From Catenulispora sp. MAP5-51 (GTDB lineage: Bacteria; Actinomycetota; Actinomycetes; Streptomycetales; Catenulisporaceae), in NCBI RefSeq assembly GCF_041261205.1, contig NZ_JBGCCH010000018.1, positions 124,001 through 188,000 on the forward strand: 64,000 nt of DNA, in the 5' to 3' direction. Of this stretch, positions 16,559 through 24,388 are shown piece after piece. The notes beneath the pieces are model-generated. The model had not been told where the DNA came from and ran no database searches. It was given only the letters and a program-made list of their open reading frames with translations. Each line of letters opens with the position of its first letter. Positions within the stretch are counted from its first letter, which is position 1. A program made the position numbers and the translations under genes.

Positions 16559-16636
16559 AGGCCTCAAGACCGCCTCAGGGACCTCAAGACCTACCCAGAG
16601 ACCTCAAGACCGACCCAGAGGCCTCAAAAGACCGCC
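16559..16636. repeat. 20-bp tandem repeat, nearly four copies
   Basis: Units start at 16559, 16579, 16599 and 16619 (the last partial). They share the core CCTCAAGACC followed by CCAG or CTCAG. The array fills the gap between two convergent genes just before their shared hairpin. A diverged fifth trace may begin near 16551. No function is evident. Confidence 0.75.
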
Positions 16637-16637
16637 T

Positions 16638-16654
16638 GCCGGCCTCAGGCCGGC
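16638..16654. terminator. Short hairpin overlapping the HAD-IB stop codon
   Basis: A perfect 7-bp stem GCCGGCC/GGCCGGC has a three-base loop TCA, which is the TGA stop of the minus-strand phosphatase gene. It lies between convergent genes and is probably used by both. Confidence 0.5.
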
Positions 16655-17490
16655 CCGGAGCCGCGCCGGCGCCGCCCGCGCGTCCCCAGCCACCAGATCG
16701 TCCCGGCCGTGGCCAGCGCGAGCCCGAGGGCCGTCCCGGAGACCGCGGGCTTGGCGGCCAGCTCGCCCACCCGGGAGCGCAGCGCCACCGGCTTGTCGAA
16801 GACCAGGATCGGCCACTCGCGGGCCGTGGCCTCCTTGCGCAGGGCCCGGTCGGGGTTCACCGCGTAGGGGTGGCCGACCGACTCCAGCATCGGGACGTCG
16901 GTCGCCGAATCGCTGTAGGCGAAGGACCTGCTCAGGTCGTAGCCCCGCTCGGCGGCCAGTTCCACGATCGCCTTCGCCTTGTTCTCGGCGTAGGCGTAGA
17001 ACTCGATCTCCCCGCTGTACTTGCCGTCCTCGCCGACCGCCATCCGGGTCCCGACCGCCAGGTCCGCGCCGAGCATCTCGGCGATCGGCTCGACCACCTC
17101 CGAACCGGAGGTGGAGACGATCACCACGTCGCGCCCGGCGGCCTTGTGCTCGGCGATGAGCGCCGCGGCCTCGGAGTAGATCAACGGGTCGATCAGGTCG
17201 TGCAGGGTCTCGGCGACGATCTCCTTGACCTGTTCCACGTCCCAGCCGGTGGCCATCGCCGACAGGAACTGCCGCATCCGCTCCATCTGGTCGTGGTCCG
17301 CACCGCCGGCCAGGTACACGAACTGGGCATACGCCGTCCGCAGCACGGCGCGCCGGTTGATCAGCCCGCCGTTGTAGAACGACCGGCCGAAGGCCAGGGT
17401 GGAGGACTTGGCGATGATCGTCTTGTCCAGGTCGAAGAAGGCCGCCGGACGGCCCGCGCCATCCGCACGTGCGTCCGCATGCTCATCCAC
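16645..17490 (-). CDS. HAD-IB family phosphatase (SerB/CicA-like) with C-terminal membrane anchor
   Basis: The 281-residue protein carries HAD motif I FFDLDKTI near residue 19, motif II VIVSTSGSEV, and motifs III/IV ending in YSDSATDVPML. The family dephosphorylates phosphoserine-like or lipid phosphates. A hydrophobic stretch near the C-terminus (SGTALGLALATAGTIWWLG) followed by an Arg-rich end suggests a membrane tail. The gene neighbours the 6C sRNA and ssd, exactly as its relative does in Mycobacterium tuberculosis, so this is a conserved actinobacterial block. The start at 17490 is an ATG. The substrate is unknown. Confidence 0.88.
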   Translation of the reverse strand: MDEHADARADGAGRPAAFFDLDKTIIAKSSTLAFGRSFYNGGLINRRAVLRTAYAQFVYLAGGADHDQMERMRQFLSAMATGWDVEQVKEIVAETLHDLIDPLIYSEAAALIAEHKAAGRDVVIVSTSGSEVVEPIAEMLGADLAVGTRMAVGEDGKYSGEIEFYAYAENKAKAIVELAAERGYDLSRSFAYSDSATDVPMLESVGHPYAVNPDRALRKEATAREWPILVFDKPVALRSRVGELAAKPAVSGTALGLALATAGTIWWLGTRGRRRRGSGPA

Positions 17491-17664
17491 ACAATCGAGG
17501 ATAGCGTCGTTGGTAGGTCCTACGCCGGGACCGCTTCAGTTGCGCCCTCAGTGACGGCTTTGAAGCGCAGTTGCGCCCGGTAGAGGGCCTCTCTTCAGTC
17601 ATTCGGCGTAATGGATGAGGGCGGGGTTTGCATTCTGCGAGCCTCGGGTACACCATGGAAGTCA

Positions 17665-17766
17665 CGGATCGTTCGCGACCGTGCTACCACGGCCCGGCTC
17701 CTCCCCCCCGAGCCTGGTCGTGGAGAAGACCCCCGCTCTCCCCCCCGGCGGGGGTCTTCACTTTTC
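17665..17766 (+). ncRNA. 6C: 6C small RNA (B11 homologue)
   Basis: Two consecutive hairpins each show a C-rich loop. The first has a 14-bp stem with one mismatch and one G-U pair (17687-17700 with 17710-17723) and loop CTCCCCCCC. The second has a perfect 12-bp stem (17725-17736 with 17748-17759), a loop with seven Cs, and is followed by TTTT, making an intrinsic terminator. This is the defining structure of the 6C RNA family of high-GC Gram-positives. It lies between the HAD-IB and ssd genes, in the same orientation as ssd, just as B11 does in Mycobacterium. The C-rich loops pair with G-rich ribosome binding sites of target mRNAs. The 5' end is uncertain by about 20 bases. Confidence 0.85.
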
Positions 17767-18189
17767 CCACTTCGGCGCCCCGCCCGCCTCCGGGCGGTCG
17801 GCTCCGCCGGGCGGGGATCGTGCGGACCTCAGGGAAGCCGCACCACCCCCGCGACCGGCCTCCCAGCCCCGATCCGCCCCTCCCGCAAACGCCACGACGG
17901 GCATCGGCGACAGATTCTGCGCGGATCCGGCACAGTTCCGACAACAGACGTTCAGATATTTCGTTGTCGGGTTATGCCCTTCCCTGAGAAATCCACAAGT
18001 TCGCACACGAACTAAGACCGCGCATCCAATAACAGCGTCGCCACTAGACCGAACGGGGGATAGCGGTTATCCCCACCCCGGGTTTATCCACAAGTGCTTC
18101 CGCCACTCCTGGCGCACTCTGCGATTCCTCGGCGACCGTGGGCCGGTGCCCCGCCGACCGAAGGCGGGCCCCGATCCCAGGGAGCCGCC
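17767..18189 (+). promoter_or_regulatory. Leader region upstream of ssd with inverted repeats and DnaA-box-like motifs
   Basis: There is no gene here. I see an inverted repeat CCGACAAC-N17-GTTGTCGG (17938-17970), a perfect repeat AGTTCG-CACA-CGAACT (17998-18013), TTATCCCCA at 18067-18075 and the strong DnaA-box sequence TTATCCACA at 18084-18092. A GGGAG ribosome binding site precedes the ATG at 18190. The first 150 bases are plain GC-rich sequence. Confidence 0.5.
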
Positions 18190-19932
18190 ATGCCAGACCT
18201 CACCCAGCATCCGGTGTCCGGCCGGCCGGGCCGCGGCCGCCGTCCAGACACCCCGTCCCGCCGTGATGCCCTGACCCGCCATGACTCGGGGCCGGGGCCG
18301 GCGTCGACTCCGGCCCCGCTGGCCGTGACCTCCGATCCGGCGCTGGCCGAGGCGCTGCTGCGGGTGGCCGCCGAGGCCGGCGTGCGGATCGACATCGTGC
18401 CCGGTCCCAGCGCCGCGCGCCGCCGCTGGTCCACCGCGCCGCTGGTGCTGGTCGGCGCCGACCAGACCGGCGAGGTGGCCCGGGCCGGGCTGCCGCACCG
18501 GCCCGAGGTGGCGCTGATCGGCCGCGACCTGGACGACGCCTCGGTCTGGCAGCGCGGCAGCGCCGTGGGCGCCGCGCACGTGCTGATCCTGCCCGACTGC
18601 GAGCGCTGGCTGGCCGGGCTGCTCGCCGAGGCCGACAGCCCGCGCGAGGAGCCCGGCGCGGTGGTCGCGGTGCTGTCCGGGCGCGGCGGCGCCGGCGGCT
18701 CGACGCTGGCCGCCGCCCTCGCCCTGGCCGGCCTGCGGCGCGGCCTGCGCTCGACCCTGGTCGACCTGGACCCCGCCGGCGGCGGCATCGACCTGCTGTT
18801 CGGGCTGGAGACCGAGCCCGGACCGCGCTGGTCGGAGCTGGCGCAGTGGCGCGACGGCCGGCTGTCCGGCCGCTCGCTGCGGGACGCGCTGCCGACCTAC
18901 GCCGCGCACTCCCGGCACGGCCTGGCCGCGGGCCTGGGCCTGGCCGGCGACGGCGCGGACCGGCTGCCGGTCCTGGCCTGGCCGCGGGTCCGGCCCGGGG
19001 AGGGCGAGCAGGACGAGCAGGACGAGGGGCCCCTGCGGCTCGCCGCCCGGCTGCCGGGCCACGAGAGCAGGTTCCCCGAGAGGCCCGATGACCCCTGGTA
19101 CGACAGCGGGACGCCTGCCGATCCGGCGAAGGCGGACCCCTGGCTCCCGCCGGACGGATCCGCCGGCGGCGACGGCTACGGCGAGATTGGCACCGGATCC
19201 GGGAATCCGTTGTTCGGCACGACATCCCCTGACATCAACGAGGATCTGTGGTCCGGCGGACGCCGCTTCAATGGTGACGCCTCATCAGCGGAATCCCTTT
19301 CCCGGGCAAGCGTGATCGCCCTGGAAATCTCTGATTCAGAGGGATCCGGGGAAGTCGCCGACGGCGCCGCGAGCCGCGACCGGACCAGCAGCGCGGCGCG
19401 GGCGGCGGCCCGGCCACAGCGCGGGCTGCCGATCCTCACCTGGCCGCACACCCGCAGCGACCTCCCGCTGCCGGCGGTCGCCGCCGAGCCGGTGCGCGCC
19501 GTGCTCACCGCTCTGGCGCAGGCCGGCGACCTGGTCGTGGTGGACCTGCCGCGCGCCCTCGACGAGGCCGCGACCGAGGCGCTGGCGCTGGCCAACGTCA
19601 CGCTCATGGTGGTCCCGGCCGAGGTCCGGGCCTCGGCGGCGGCCGCGCAGCTGGCCGCCGCGGTCCGGCTGGTCTCACCGGACCTGCGGGTGGTGGTGCG
19701 GCTCCCGGCGCCCGGCGGGCTGGAACCGCTCGACATAACGGATGTCATGGGCGGCCTGCCGCTGGCCGGGGTGATCAACGCCGACCGCCGGCTGCCGATC
19801 GCCGCCGAGCACGGCGAACCACCGGGGGCCAGCGCCCGGGGCACCGTGTCCGCCTTCTGCCGGACCTTCCTGGACGACCTGTTCGGCCTGCCGTCCGGAC
19901 GGCGCGGCTCCGAGTCCCGGGCGGCGGCATGA
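18190..19932 (+). CDS. ssd: Septum site-determining protein Ssd (MinD/CpaE-like)
   Basis: Ssd is a MinD-superfamily protein that in mycobacteria affects septation and in actinomycetes heads the tad pilus operon. The 580-residue product has an N-terminal receiver-like region (45-150). An ATPase-like core begins near 160 with LSGRGGAGGSTLAAAL; the usual P-loop lysines are missing, as is typical for this group. A C-terminal half contains DLVVVDLPRALDEAA. A low-complexity insertion (about 275-400) rich in Asp, Gly and Pro separates the two parts. The ATG at 18190 has GGGAG 5-6 bases upstream; the open frame before it is not coding. The stop is coupled to tadA (ATGA). Confidence 0.88.
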   Translation: MPDLTQHPVSGRPGRGRRPDTPSRRDALTRHDSGPGPASTPAPLAVTSDPALAEALLRVAAEAGVRIDIVPGPSAARRRWSTAPLVLVGADQTGEVARAGLPHRPEVALIGRDLDDASVWQRGSAVGAAHVLILPDCERWLAGLLAEADSPREEPGAVVAVLSGRGGAGGSTLAAALALAGLRRGLRSTLVDLDPAGGGIDLLFGLETEPGPRWSELAQWRDGRLSGRSLRDALPTYAAHSRHGLAAGLGLAGDGADRLPVLAWPRVRPGEGEQDEQDEGPLRLAARLPGHESRFPERPDDPWYDSGTPADPAKADPWLPPDGSAGGDGYGEIGTGSGNPLFGTTSPDINEDLWSGGRRFNGDASSAESLSRASVIALEISDSEGSGEVADGAASRDRTSSAARAAARPQRGLPILTWPHTRSDLPLPAVAAEPVRAVLTALAQAGDLVVVDLPRALDEAATEALALANVTLMVVPAEVRASAAAAQLAAAVRLVSPDLRVVVRLPAPGGLEPLDITDVMGGLPLAGVINADRRLPIAAEHGEPPGASARGTVSAFCRTFLDDLFGLPSGRRGSESRAAA

Positions 19933-21401
19933 ACACCCCGACGCCCTCCTCGATGTCACCGGCCTCTGCACTGTCACAAACCTCTGCGCTGTCGCCGTCC
20001 GCGCCGCTGTCCCCCGCGCCCCTGCCCGGAACCGAGCGGCTGCGGCTGAACGCCGCGCTCGTGGACCGGGTCCGGACCCGCCTGGCCACGCCGCCGGTGC
20101 GGATCGACATGCAGGCCATCCTCGCCGCGCTGCGCGCCGAGGGGTGCATGCTCGACGGCCGCGATCTGCGCGCGGCGGCCTACCAGGTCCGCTCCGAGCT
20201 CACCGGGGCCGGCGTGCTGGACCGCTTCCTGGCCGATCCGGAGGTCACCGACGTCCTGGTCAACGCCCCGGACTCGGTGTGGATCGAGCGGGCCGGGACA
20301 CTGAGCCGGGCCGACGTGCGCTTCCCCGACGAGGCCGCGGTCCGCAGGCTCGCGCAGCGCCTGGCCGCGCACGCCGGGCGCCGGCTCGACGACGCGGCGC
20401 CGTGCGTGGACGGCGTCCTGCCCGACGGCGCGCGCCTGCACGCCGTGCTGCCTCCGGTGGCGGTCCGGGGCACGCTGATCTCCCTGCGGGTCCCGCCGCG
20501 CCGGGCGTTCACCGTCGAGCGGCTCACCGCCGGCGGCCTGACCACCGAGCACGGCGCGCGCCTGCTGCGCGCCGTCGCCACGGCGCGGGTGTCGTATCTG
20601 GTCACCGGCGGCACCGGCAGCGGCAAGACGACGCTGCTCGGCGCGCTGCTGGGCCTGGTGCCGGCCGACGAGCGGATCGTGGTGGCCGAGGAGTGCGCCG
20701 AGGTGGTCGTCGACCATCCGCATGTGGCGCGGCTGCAATGCCGGATCGCCAATCAGGAGAACCGCGGCGCGGTGAACCTGCGGACACTGGTCCGGCAGGC
20801 GCTGCGGATGCGGCCGGACCGGGTCGTGGTCGGCGAGGTGCGCGGGCCCGAGGTGCTGGACCTGCTCGCCGCCATGAACACCGGACACGACGGATGCGCC
20901 GCGACGGTGCACGCCAACGGGGTCGAGGACGTCATGGCCCGGATCGAGGCCCTCGCCGCCCCGGCCGGTCTGGGACGCGACGCCCTGCACGCGCAGGTCG
21001 CCTCCGCGGTGCAGGTGGTCGTGCATCTGGTGCGGGACAAGGGAAAACGGCGGCTGGCCTCGATCGGCACCCTCGACCGCGGGTTCGGGGAGACAGAGGT
21101 GCTCCCCGCGGTCGCGTTCGATGCCGAGGGCAGGGCGTCCTACGGCCCCGGCGCCGAGCGTCTCAGTTCCCTGCTGGGCTTCGACGTCCGGGAACAAGCC
21201 CAGGAATCGCCTGAGAAGCAGCTCCCCGCGGATCCCGATGCCGAGCTGGAGAAACTGGCCGGCTGGCAGGAGGCCCTGGCCGCCGCGGACCGTCTCCTGC
21301 CGGTCCTCAAAAACGCGCCCGGAAGTGGCGGCAGCGGCTCGGACGAACCGTTCGTCGCCGACTACGGCCCCTCCCCGGCCCGCCGAGGAGGCCACCGATG
21401 A
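19929..21401 (+). CDS. tadA: Pilus assembly ATPase TadA/CpaF
   Basis: The 490-residue secretion ATPase powers assembly of Flp/Tad-type pili at the inner face of the membrane. It has an N-terminal domain (DRFLADPEVTDVLVNAPDSV), Walker A GGTGSGKTTL near residue 227, an Asp box, Walker B-like RMRPDRVVVGEVRG, and the His box TGHDGCAATVHANG. The C-terminal 60 residues after SIGTLDRG are extended and acidic. The ATG at 19929 overlaps the ssd stop, and the stop overlaps tadB; four genes in a row are coupled this way. Confidence 0.94.
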   Translation: MNTPTPSSMSPASALSQTSALSPSAPLSPAPLPGTERLRLNAALVDRVRTRLATPPVRIDMQAILAALRAEGCMLDGRDLRAAAYQVRSELTGAGVLDRFLADPEVTDVLVNAPDSVWIERAGTLSRADVRFPDEAAVRRLAQRLAAHAGRRLDDAAPCVDGVLPDGARLHAVLPPVAVRGTLISLRVPPRRAFTVERLTAGGLTTEHGARLLRAVATARVSYLVTGGTGSGKTTLLGALLGLVPADERIVVAEECAEVVVDHPHVARLQCRIANQENRGAVNLRTLVRQALRMRPDRVVVGEVRGPEVLDLLAAMNTGHDGCAATVHANGVEDVMARIEALAAPAGLGRDALHAQVASAVQVVVHLVRDKGKRRLASIGTLDRGFGETEVLPAVAFDAEGRASYGPGAERLSSLLGFDVREQAQESPEKQLPADPDAELEKLAGWQEALAAADRLLPVLKNAPGSGGSGSDEPFVADYGPSPARRGGHR

Positions 21402-22210
21402 ACTCCGCGCTGGCCGGGATCCTGGCCGCCTCGGCGGTCCTGGCCTTCCCGGGACCGGGCACACGCCGTCGCCTGGAGACGGCCGTGCTGGGCGGTCCCC
21501 GCGGCCCGAAATGGCGGCTGCGGTTGTCCGGGGCATGGCCGACGGTGCTGTCGGCGATCGCGTTGGGGGTGCTCAGTTCTTTGCTGGCCCGCTCAACCGT
21601 CCTGGCGTTCCTGGTGCCCTTCGGAGCGTGGCGGGGGTACCGGGCGTGGACCGCGCACACCGTGCGAATGGCCGTCGAGCGACGGCAGACCGAGATCATC
21701 GAACTCTGCGTCACCATCTGCTCCGAGCTGCACGCCGGGCGGGAAGCACGCGAGGCGTTGCGGGACGCCGCCTCCGCCGCGTGCCCGGATCTGGCCGTGC
21801 GCCTGGCCGGGCCGCTGTCCACCGGAGACGACGTCGTGACCGTGCTCCGCGCGGCCGCCGGGACGCCAGGCCGCGAAGCGCTCGCCGCGCTGGCCGCCTG
21901 CTGGCAGGTCGCCGAGGGCGGCGCGGGCATGACCGCGGCGGTCGGGGAACTGGCCGACGGTCTGCGGGCCGAACGCGCCCAGCGCCGCGAGCTCGACGCC
22001 GAACTCGCCGGGATCCGCACCTCGGCGCGGTTGCTGGCACTGCTGCCGGTGGTCGGGCTGATCATCGGCTCCGGCATGGGGCTCTCGCCGATCCCCATGC
22101 TCCTGCACACCGGCGTCGGCGAGACCTGCCTGGTCCTGGGGATCGTCTTCGTCCTGGGCGGCGTGATGTGGATGGACCGAATCGCCCGGTCGGCGGAGGC
22201 CCTGTCATGA
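21398..22210 (+). CDS. tadB: Pilus assembly membrane protein TadB (T2SSF domain)
   Basis: This 270-residue integral membrane protein has hydrophobic helices near the N-terminus (ALAGILAASAVLAFPGPG), at about 48-70 and two at the C-terminus (LLALLPVVGLIIGSGMG and CLVLGIVFVLGGVMW). Between them lies the helical GspF/T2SSF domain (about 100-220) with LCVTICSELHAGREAREAL. It forms the platform that couples TadA to the pilus base. The start overlaps the tadA stop by ATGA, and its end overlaps the tadC start. Confidence 0.9.
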   Translation: MNSALAGILAASAVLAFPGPGTRRRLETAVLGGPRGPKWRLRLSGAWPTVLSAIALGVLSSLLARSTVLAFLVPFGAWRGYRAWTAHTVRMAVERRQTEIIELCVTICSELHAGREAREALRDAASAACPDLAVRLAGPLSTGDDVVTVLRAAAGTPGREALAALAACWQVAEGGAGMTAAVGELADGLRAERAQRRELDAELAGIRTSARLLALLPVVGLIIGSGMGLSPIPMLLHTGVGETCLVLGIVFVLGGVMWMDRIARSAEALS

Positions 22211-22911
22211 CCGTCCTGGGTGTGGCATTCACCGGTGTCGTGGCCGGGGTCTCGGCAGGTTTGTCAGTGCTCTGCTGGCCGCAGCGACAGCAGAACCATC
22301 CGGCGCGCCGGCTGGCGTTCCTCGCGGCTCGCGACGGCCCGGCGGGCCCCGCGCGCAGGCGGCTGCGGGCGAGGTTTCTCAAACATTTGAGACACAACCC
22401 CTGGAGCACGGCCCGGCACGAGCGCCGGCAGGGCGAAGCGACGGCGCGCATATGTCCCGTCGCCGCGGACCTGCTGGCCGCGTGCCTGGCCTCCGGCGCC
22501 GATCCGCTGCGCGCCGCCGAGGTGGTGGCGTACTGCCTGCGTCCGCCGGGCCGGCTCGGCAGCCTCGGCGAACAGGCCGCGGCCGAGTTGGCCGACCGGT
22601 TCCAAGAGGTCGCGCACCTGCTCCGGCTCGGCGGCAACCCGATCACCACCTGGCGGGTGGTCGCCGGCGAACCCGGACTGCGCCCGGTCGCCGAGGCCAT
22701 CGGCCGGGCCGGCCTGTCCGGCGCGCCGCCGGTCGCCGCGATCCGGGCCTGCGCGACGGATCTGCGCAAGGAACGGCACGCCGCGAGCACCGCCGCCGCC
22801 AGGCGCGCCGGGGTCCGGGGCGTCGCCCCGCTGGCCGGCTGCTTCCTGCCCGCCTTCGTCCTGATCGGGGTCGTCCCGATCGTCCTGGGCCTGGCCCACC
22901 ACCTGCTCTGA
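22207..22911 (+). CDS. tadC: Pilus assembly membrane protein TadC (T2SSF domain)
   Basis: The 234-residue partner of TadB has an N-terminal helix (VAFTGVVAGVSAGLSVLCW), a T2SSF domain with PVAADLLAACLASGADPLRA and a C-terminal helix (FLPAFVLIGVVPIVLGLAHHLL). The ATG at 22207 overlaps the tadB stop. The upstream open frame that continues over tadB is a shadow. It ends 15 bases before the pilin gene, which has its own GGAAGGA ribosome binding site. Confidence 0.9.
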   Translation: MTVLGVAFTGVVAGVSAGLSVLCWPQRQQNHPARRLAFLAARDGPAGPARRRLRARFLKHLRHNPWSTARHERRQGEATARICPVAADLLAACLASGADPLRAAEVVAYCLRPPGRLGSLGEQAAAELADRFQEVAHLLRLGGNPITTWRVVAGEPGLRPVAEAIGRAGLSGAPPVAAIRACATDLRKERHAASTAAARRAGVRGVAPLAGCFLPAFVLIGVVPIVLGLAHHLL

Positions 22912-22926
22912 CCGGAAGGAAGAACC

Positions 22927-23106
22927 ATGAGACACCCCATCGGCCGAAGGCTCCGTTGCGACGACGGCATGTCCACCGTCGAGTACACCCTCGGAACCCT
23001 CGCGGCCTGCGCCTTCGCCGTGATCCTGTACAAGGTGATCACCAGCTCGATGGTGCAGAACGGGCTCACCGCGGTGCTGCGCAAGGCTTTGAGCACGGCG
23101 TTCTGA
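22927..23106 (+). CDS. Flp-like pilin (DUF4244 type), 59 residues
   Basis: This short gene encodes a class III-type pilin. A basic N-terminus (MRHPIGRRLRCDDGMSTVEY) with the conserved Gly-x4-Glu at the prepilin cleavage point precedes a hydrophobic helix (YTLGTLAACAFAVILYKVI). It is the structural subunit exported by the TadABC machinery. A GGAAGGA ribosome binding site lies 5 bases upstream of the ATG. The stop overlaps the next start in the form TGATG. Length and motif match the DUF4244 proteins found at this place in streptomycetes. Confidence 0.9.
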   Translation: MRHPIGRRLRCDDGMSTVEYTLGTLAACAFAVILYKVITSSMVQNGLTAVLRKALSTAF

Positions 23107-23525
23107 TGCGCCGGCCGGGACAGCCGGACGCCGGCTACGCCACGGTCGAGGCGGCGCTGGCCATCCCGACGCTGGTGCTGTTCACCGTGGCGCTCGCCGG
23201 GGTCCTGGCCGGTCTGGTGACACAGATCCGCTGTGTCGACGCCGCGCGACTGGGAGCGCGGGCCGCCGCCCGCGGCGAGCCGGCCCCGGCCGTCCAGACC
23301 GCCGTGGCCCGGGCCGCGCCGGGCTCCACCGTGCGCGTCACGACCGCGGACGGCCTGATCCGCGTCGTGGTCGCCGCACCGGTGGCCGGGCTGCCGCTGC
23401 TGCGGGCGTTCACCGTGCATGCCGAGGCCTACGAGGCCGACGAGACCAATGAATCCAATGAATCCAATGAGACCGCAGCTGGGGATGGGGAAGGTGAGAA
23501 CTCCGATGACGCAGCGGATCCGTGA
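23106..23525 (+). CDS. tadE: TadE-family pilus protein
   Basis: The 139-residue pseudopilin-like protein has a short N-terminus ending in the TadE signature GYATVEAALAIPTLVL, followed by one membrane helix and an extracytoplasmic domain (RCVDAARLGARAAARGE onward). The ATG at 23106 overlaps the pilin stop. The last 25 residues are acidic and repetitive (Asp, Glu, Asn, Ser), encoded by a short AATCCAATG direct repeat at about 23448-23470. It overlaps the next gene by about 20 bases. Confidence 0.88.
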   Translation: MRRPGQPDAGYATVEAALAIPTLVLFTVALAGVLAGLVTQIRCVDAARLGARAAARGEPAPAVQTAVARAAPGSTVRVTTADGLIRVVVAAPVAGLPLLRAFTVHAEAYEADETNESNESNETAAGDGEGENSDDAADP

Positions 23526-24162
23526 CCGCGGCTCGGCCACGGTCTACGCCGCACTCCTGGCGGGCCTACTGACGGCCCTCACCGGGGCGGCGCTCGCCCT
23601 CGGTTCCGCGGTCCTCGCCCGGCACCGGGCCGGGGCCGCCGCCGATCTGGCGGCGCTGAGCGCGGCCGTCCATGCCGGGGCCGGGGAGACCCCGTGTGAC
23701 TGGGCGCGGCGGGTGGCCGCCGCCCAGCGGGCCAGGCTGCTCCGATGCTCCTGCGACGGCCCGGTATGTCTTGTCGGCGCCGCCGTCGGGACGCCATGGG
23801 GTGCCGCGTCCGTGACCAGTCGCGCCGGTCCGGCCGACGATCCCGTCGGGCAGGGTGCCGTCACGGCCGTCACCACAAGCGTTGTCACGAGCGCCGTCAC
23901 GGTCACGCACGGGGCCGGCCTGGAAGCGCTCTCCGCCGGCCTTCCAGCCGATTCCGTCACTCCCCGCCCGCCACCCCACAAAGCCCGAACCCGAACCCGC
24001 GCCCGAACTCGAGCCCGAGCCCGAGCCCCATTCGTCCCATCCGCCCCAGCCGTCGGCGTCCGCGTCGTCCTGGCTGAAACCGAGCCACTGGCTCGCGCGC
24101 CGGCTGCGCCGCGCGGCCAGCTCGGCGCACCGCGTCCCCGACCGGTGTATCCCCAGGCGTAG
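23506..24162 (+). CDS. TadE-like secretion-neighbourhood protein with atypical C-terminal half
   Basis: The 218-residue product starts RDRGSATVYAALLAGLLTAL, the TadE-like N-terminus and membrane helix of the Rv3655c-type proteins that end the actinobacterial tad operon. The recognisable domain ends near residue 110. The remaining 108 residues are Thr/Val-, then Pro/Arg-rich and lie antisense to the membrane protein gene 23566-24342. Either the true stop has been lost by frameshift or the tail is a genuine but disordered extension. The start at 23506 is supported by GGGGAAGG upstream; an ATG at 23485 is possible. Confidence 0.75.
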   Translation: MTQRIRDRGSATVYAALLAGLLTALTGAALALGSAVLARHRAGAAADLAALSAAVHAGAGETPCDWARRVAAAQRARLLRCSCDGPVCLVGAAVGTPWGAASVTSRAGPADDPVGQGAVTAVTTSVVTSAVTVTHGAGLEALSAGLPADSVTPRPPPHKARTRTRARTRARARAPFVPSAPAVGVRVVLAETEPLARAPAAPRGQLGAPRPRPVYPQA

Positions 24163-24342
24163 CAACCAGAGCGCGATCACGAAGACCCAGCCGAATATCG
24201 CGCCGGTGAGGAAGACCTGCGCCGTTGTCGTCTGGACGCCGAGCCCCAGGAAGGTCAGGTGGTCACCGCCCGTGCTGGAGGCGGCCACTCCGGTGGCGAT
24301 CAGCACCACGAGGCTGAGCAGCCCCAGCGCGACGGCGATCAT
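23566..24342 (-). CDS. Two-helix membrane protein with long Gly-rich tail, antisense to the TadE-like gene
   Basis: The first 85 residues look real. One helix (IAVALGLLSLVVLIATGVAA), a short loop and a second helix (FLTGAIFGWVFVIALWLL) are followed by a basic amphipathic segment, as in LapA-like small membrane proteins common in actinomycetes. After residue 90 the sequence becomes Gly/Ser/Asp- and Arg-rich and runs antisense through the TadE-like gene, so the real C-terminus may be earlier or altered by a frameshift. The ATG at 24342 follows a divergent-free gap after the gene at 24389-24994 and may share its transcript. Confidence 0.6.
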   Translation of the reverse strand: MIAVALGLLSLVVLIATGVAASSTGGDHLTFLGLGVQTTTAQVFLTGAIFGWVFVIALWLLRLGIHRSGTRCAELAARRSRRASQWLGFSQDDADADGWGGWDEWGSGSGSSSGAGSGSGFVGWRAGSDGIGWKAGGERFQAGPVRDRDGARDNACGDGRDGTLPDGIVGRTGATGHGRGTPWRPDGGADKTYRAVAGASEQPGPLGGGHPPRPVTRGLPGPGMDGRAQRRQIGGGPGPVPGEDRGTEGERRPGEGRQ

Positions 24343-24388
24343 CCCGCGACCCCTTTCGGTGGGGTGGTCGGATCAGGCGGGACGAACC

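Noticed and set aside
17998-18013. LexA/SOS box upstream of ssd
   Set aside because: AGTTCG-CACA-CGAACT has the half-sites in the reverse order of the actinobacterial SOS box CGAAC-N4-GTTCG.
18094-18189. Longer N-terminus for Ssd from 18094
   Set aside because: The extra 32 codons cover a DnaA-box-like region and lack a ribosome binding site; GGGAG lies before the ATG at 18190.
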